A DNA stretch of 24,592 bases. It comes from JBCBEX01 sp038528235 (GTDB lineage Bacteria; Bacteroidota; Rhodothermia; Rhodothermales; Rubricoccaceae). Shown here in pieces: positions 21,919 through 24,592 of the stretch. The notes under the pieces were generated by a model. That model worked only from the letters and a program-made list of their open reading frames with translations, searched no databases and was not told the DNA's origin. A program made the translations under genes and the position numbers. Where the stretch lies: assembly GCA_038528235.1 (NCBI GenBank), contig JBCBEX010000064.1, positions 1 to 24,592 on the forward strand. The letters are read 5' to 3'. Position 1 is the first letter of the stretch. Each line of letters begins with the position of its first letter.

Positions 21919-23055
21919 CTACGAGCATGGGACCGTCGCCGTCACGCCGTTATAGAAGATGGAGTCGTGCGTACCGTTGCGCGAGTAGACCGTCGCTTCC
22001 ACCGTGGTCACGGTGCCGGGCACGTCCTCCAAGACCAGTTCAAAAAGCGCCGCCTGCGCGCCGCGGTTGGCGTCGGGGGTTTCGAAGGACTTGTAGACGC
22101 TGCCAGCGCGTGCCTCCATGCTGAGGAGTCGGCCATCATTGGTGGTGTCGCCGAGAGAGAAGGTGACCGTGACGTTTCGGGGGGCCGTGCCAGCAGGGAT
22201 CGGGAGATCCACGGTCACCTCCTTGGTGCGTCCAACCCACACGTCGCGCTCCACGATGCCCCCACTCTGCGCGTAGCCTTCCGTGAACCGCAGGGCGTAG
22301 ACTGCAAACGACCGGGCATGACCGCTCCACCCCGTCTGCTTGACGATCGGCTCGATGGTCACCGAGCCGGCTGGGTCCAGCGCGGTGGTGTAGAAGTCGC
22401 CGCTGTCGTCGTCGGACGTCGGGTCTTCGATGACGACGCGTTCGCCTGCGTCAGTAGTGAAAACGAAGTGCTCGAAGCGTCCGTGGTGAGCGCCTTTCAC
22501 GGTTGCCTGGGCTGTGAGCCCCAGCACGTTGCTGGCATTCGGGATATCGATGGTCGCGTCGTTGTTGGTCCGGCCGTAGGTGCCGATCCCAACCGTGTAG
22601 AGATCGACGAAGCGGTTGTCGGCGCATTCGAACTCCCACGTGCGAGCCAGGGCTTCGGGAACGGGCATGGGGGGCGAGGATGGGCCGAACACGGAGGTGA
22701 GGTCGAACAGGCCTTCGGTCGTGTGCGTCTCGTCACCGACGGTGCCGCTCACGCGGATGAGCGCGGTCTCGGCATCAATGCGAAAGGCCTCGGCATTCCA
22801 CACGCCCCCTTGGAAAGGGCGGTCAGCTCGGATACCGTTCACGGCACTGACGATGCCATCGAGCGTCCCGTCGCTGAGCTCGGCTGTGCGGTAGGCGACA
22901 TCATAGCCCGAGCGGGCGATTTCGCGGGCGGTCACGTCGTTGCCAAACGCGGCCTGCTCGCCGCTGACGGACAGGATCGTCCGGATCGTGCTAGAGGAGC
23001 CGAAGGCAATAAAGAGCGAACTGGCAAGAGCAGCAATGAGGAGGCCGCGTCCCAT
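21919..23055 (-). CDS. PilX-like single-pass surface protein, unknown function
   Basis: A 378-residue protein. A hydrophobic helix at residues 4-20 (LLIAALASSLFIAFGSS) is followed by an amphipathic helical stretch with NDVTAREIARSGYDVAYRTAE (about 39-59), which resembles the 'A-R-x-x-A-x-S-G' region after the membrane helix of PilX-type minor pilins. The rest is beta-rich, with only two Cys (residues about 143 and 377, the latter next to the C-terminus). It reads like an extracellular domain, with Thr/Val strands and many Asp/Gly/Asn turns. There is no canonical prepilin peptidase site (G/A before F-T-x-x-E). It is third in a row of three single-helix proteins, 86 bp after the second. A generic exported adhesin is the alternative. 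Assignment is by architecture only. Confidence 0.6.
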   Translation of the reverse strand: MGRGLLIAALASSLFIAFGSSSTIRTILSVSGEQAAFGNDVTAREIARSGYDVAYRTAELSDGTLDGIVSAVNGIRADRPFQGGVWNAEAFRIDAETALIRVSGTVGDETHTTEGLFDLTSVFGPSSPPMPVPEALARTWEFECADNRFVDLYTVGIGTYGRTNNDATIDIPNASNVLGLTAQATVKGAHHGRFEHFVFTTDAGERVVIEDPTSDDDSGDFYTTALDPAGSVTIEPIVKQTGWSGHARSFAVYALRFTEGYAQSGGIVERDVWVGRTKEVTVDLPIPAGTAPRNVTVTFSLGDTTNDGRLLSMEARAGSVYKSFETPDANRGAQAALFELVLEDVPGTVTTVEATVYSRNGTHDSIFYNGVTATVPCS

Positions 23056-23141
23056 GGGCTAGATGGAGGATGCATGAGAAGGGAATCGGGAGGGTAGGCG
23101 GCAACGCGGGGACGGCAGCCCGTGTGGTGGAGACTGGGGAG

Positions 23142-23765
23142 CTAGACGGGGTGGAGGCGAAACACGGCGCTCCAGTTCAACTCGGAGAGCAGGAGGTCGT
23201 CGTGCAGAAGCGGCGGGACGAGAGAGAAGGCGACTTCCACGAACGCCGCGTCGGACTCCGATGCGGTGGGCGCGCCGGAGTTGTCTTGGAGGCTGATCCT
23301 GAAGTGGGAGAGCGATGCAGGGCTGGCGCCGGCCTGGGCCCACGCTCCACCGCCGATGCGTTCGGAGCGCTGCACTTCGTAGAGTTGCAACGACGAGCCG
23401 TCCTCGTTGGCAACGGTCGTGGTTGGGTGCAGCGTGAGCCGGAACTCGTGGGTCTGCGGCGTGGCAGGCGAGGTGGTCGTGTCGTAGCTGCGACGCACGA
23501 ACGTGAACTGGCGCGTGCAGGTGGCACCGTTGCAAGTGTCCATGGTCGGCGGCGTCAACCGCACCTCGCCCTCGGGGAGGCCCATGCCCACGGCGCTGAA
23601 ATCCTCCTCCAGCCACGTCGAGAACGCGAACGCCTGGTCCTTGGCGACGGCCAGCGCGGTCATGCGCTGGTCCTCCTGCGAGGAGCGCGCCATCGTGCCG
23701 AGCAAGAGCAGGGCCGCGATGGACCCGGCGATGATGGCAGCCGCGTGATCGAGAAGTACGTGCAT
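23142..23765 (-). CDS. PilW-like single-pass protein, unknown function
   Basis: A 207-residue protein. An N-terminal hydrophobic helix (about residues 8-23, AAIIAGSIAALLLLGT) is followed by a helical region and then FSTWLEEDFSAVGMGLP (about 47-63), which resembles the 'L-x-x-D-[IL]-x-x-A-G' segment characteristic of PilW-type minor pilins. The rest is beta-rich with a Cys pair (CNGATC, about 78-83) that could form a disulfide in an exported domain. The ATG at 23765 gives MHVLLDHAAA; the longer open frame upstream overlaps the preceding gene and is unlike protein. It lies 47 bp after the first gene of the trio. No standard prepilin cleavage motif is seen, so membership in a pilin system is inference. 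Confidence 0.6.
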   Translation of the reverse strand: MHVLLDHAAAIIAGSIAALLLLGTMARSSQEDQRMTALAVAKDQAFAFSTWLEEDFSAVGMGLPEGEVRLTPPTMDTCNGATCTRQFTFVRRSYDTTTSPATPQTHEFRLTLHPTTTVANEDGSSLQLYEVQRSERIGGGAWAQAGASPASLSHFRISLQDNSGAPTASESDAAFVEVAFSLVPPLLHDDLLLSELNWSAVFRLHPV

Positions 23766-23812
23766 GTAGAGGAGACAGATAGAGGAAAATCCGAGGGACG
23801 GTGCGGTCGGAA

Positions 23813-24568
23813 CTACATGCCGGCCATGCGGCGAGCACGCTCCTCGCGGTAGGACAACACGCGGGACATTTCCACGAGGATCACGTCTTGCATCCCGCTG
23901 AGCTCCGGTGCGCGCACGCGGACGGTGAGGCGTTTCTGCTCGCTGCGCTGGCTGGTCGAGAGCGCGGTGTTGCCATCGTAGCGTCTCACATATTCGACTG
24001 TGGTGTTCACCTCGAGGTCGATGACATCGCCGTTGGCCAGTGTCGATGTGACGGGTTTCCACTCGTCGGCGTCGAGGGCGAGGTCGTCGAGGTCGTCGCA
24101 GAAGCCGTCCCAGTAGGTGGGGGCATCGAACAGGCAGGGATTTCCTTCCGACGCGGGCGGGGGCGTAGAGGTCTGCTGACCGCCCTCGCGTTCGTCATCG
24201 TCCCATTCGTCATCATCGCGGTTGTCATCGTCGCCGTCGTCGTCTCGGTCATCATCGTCCCATTCGTCATCGTCGCGGGGCTCCTCTTGGGCGTCAGGGT
24301 CGCTCATCGTCTGACCGAAGGCGTCGGCCATGGTGAACTGGCTGGCGTCGCCTGGAAGCCCCTGGCTCTGGACCATTTTCGGTGACGTGCGCTCGTCGAA
24401 GGAGCGCGCAGCGGCATACTCGATCACTTTGAGCGCCGCCCCCGAGGCGATGAGCTGCATCTCCTCATAGACGACCCGCTTCTGGTTCTGGCGCTCGGTG
24501 TAGGCCTGACGCACGGTAAGAAGCCCAGCCAACGAAAGCGCAACGACGATAAAGAGAGACTGGGCCAT
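23813..24568 (-). CDS. Pilin-like single-pass protein with Asp-rich linker
   Basis: A 251-residue protein. Residues 1-19 form a hydrophobic helix (MAQSLFIVVALSLAGLLTV) continuing into a long polar helix (about 20-58) with ERQNQKRVVYEEMQLIASGAALKVIEYA and a SFDER end, an arrangement like the N-terminal helix of pilins or TadE-like proteins. Residues 98-127 are almost all Asp with Arg and Trp, containing RDDDEWDDD twice, 19 residues apart. A Cys pair (about 145 and 157) and a beta-rich domain with VIDLEVNTTVEYVRRYDG follow, then a basic tail. The ATG at 24568 starts directly with the helix. It is the first gene of the trio visible here; more of the operon may lie beyond the window. The function is not known. 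Confidence 0.65.
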   Translation of the reverse strand: MAQSLFIVVALSLAGLLTVRQAYTERQNQKRVVYEEMQLIASGAALKVIEYAAARSFDERTSPKMVQSQGLPGDASQFTMADAFGQTMSDPDAQEEPRDDDEWDDDDRDDDGDDDNRDDDEWDDDEREGGQQTSTPPPASEGNPCLFDAPTYWDGFCDDLDDLALDADEWKPVTSTLANGDVIDLEVNTTVEYVRRYDGNTALSTSQRSEQKRLTVRVRAPELSGMQDVILVEMSRVLSYREERARRMAGM

Positions 24569-24592
24569 GGATTCCGGCGGGTAGGGTTGGGT

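Noticed and set aside
21967..23097. 376-residue plus-strand ORF opposite the PilX-like gene
   Set aside because: No membrane helix or motif. The minus-strand frame begins with a hydrophobic helix and fits the co-directional trio.

Overview
The window is high-GC and gene-dense. It looks like a member of Bacteroidota in the broad sense, most likely the Rhodothermales/Rhodothermota branch. The reasons are start codons that almost never have a Shine-Dalgarno sequence, an SbsA-type Ig-like lipoprotein, a large Asp-box propeller protein, a RsbU-like receiver-phosphatase, and abundant fold-back and heptanucleotide repeats between genes. This placement is inferred, not proven. No rRNA, tRNA, CRISPR array or intact insertion sequence was seen.

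Layout. 1-5480: a TTCGACC heptamer array, a YkvA/DUF1232 membrane protein (-), a secreted Asp-box/VPS10-like propeller protein (+), a 130-bp fold-back element, a YigZ/IMPACT protein (+), an AACACGC heptamer array interrupted by an assembly gap, and a fusion of a 4Fe-4S domain with two CDGSH domains (+). 5475-8800: an Ig-like lipoprotein and a glutamate dehydrogenase-family enzyme (both -), separated by a second fold-back element of 132 bp. 9162-14465: a co-directional run of sodium:alanine symporter, uracil phosphoribosyltransferase, NhaC-type antiporter and DUF72 protein. The first spacers of this run are packed with degenerate heptamers (GAAGTNN after stop codons, NNACTTC before starts).

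14562-21281 (all -): a small four-helix membrane protein, then a signalling cluster. In transcription order this is a membrane histidine kinase, a DapA-family aldolase, a stand-alone receiver, a receiver-PP2C phosphatase and a hybrid histidine kinase. The kinase and aldolase are separated by 1 bp. Just upstream of the membrane kinase lies a decayed copy of the C-terminal end of a related kinase, next to 14-bp tandem repeats.

21919-24568 (all -): three consecutive short proteins, each with one N-terminal hydrophobic helix followed by a soluble domain. They resemble a minor-pilin or pseudopilin set (PilW/PilX-like), and the first has a strikingly acidic Asp-rich linker. This is the best candidate for an undescribed system here, though the functional reading is inference.

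A theme across the window is a 7-bp or 14-bp period in nearly all non-coding repeats. In places the repeats run into coding sequence and supply stop codons, C-termini and possibly an N-terminus.
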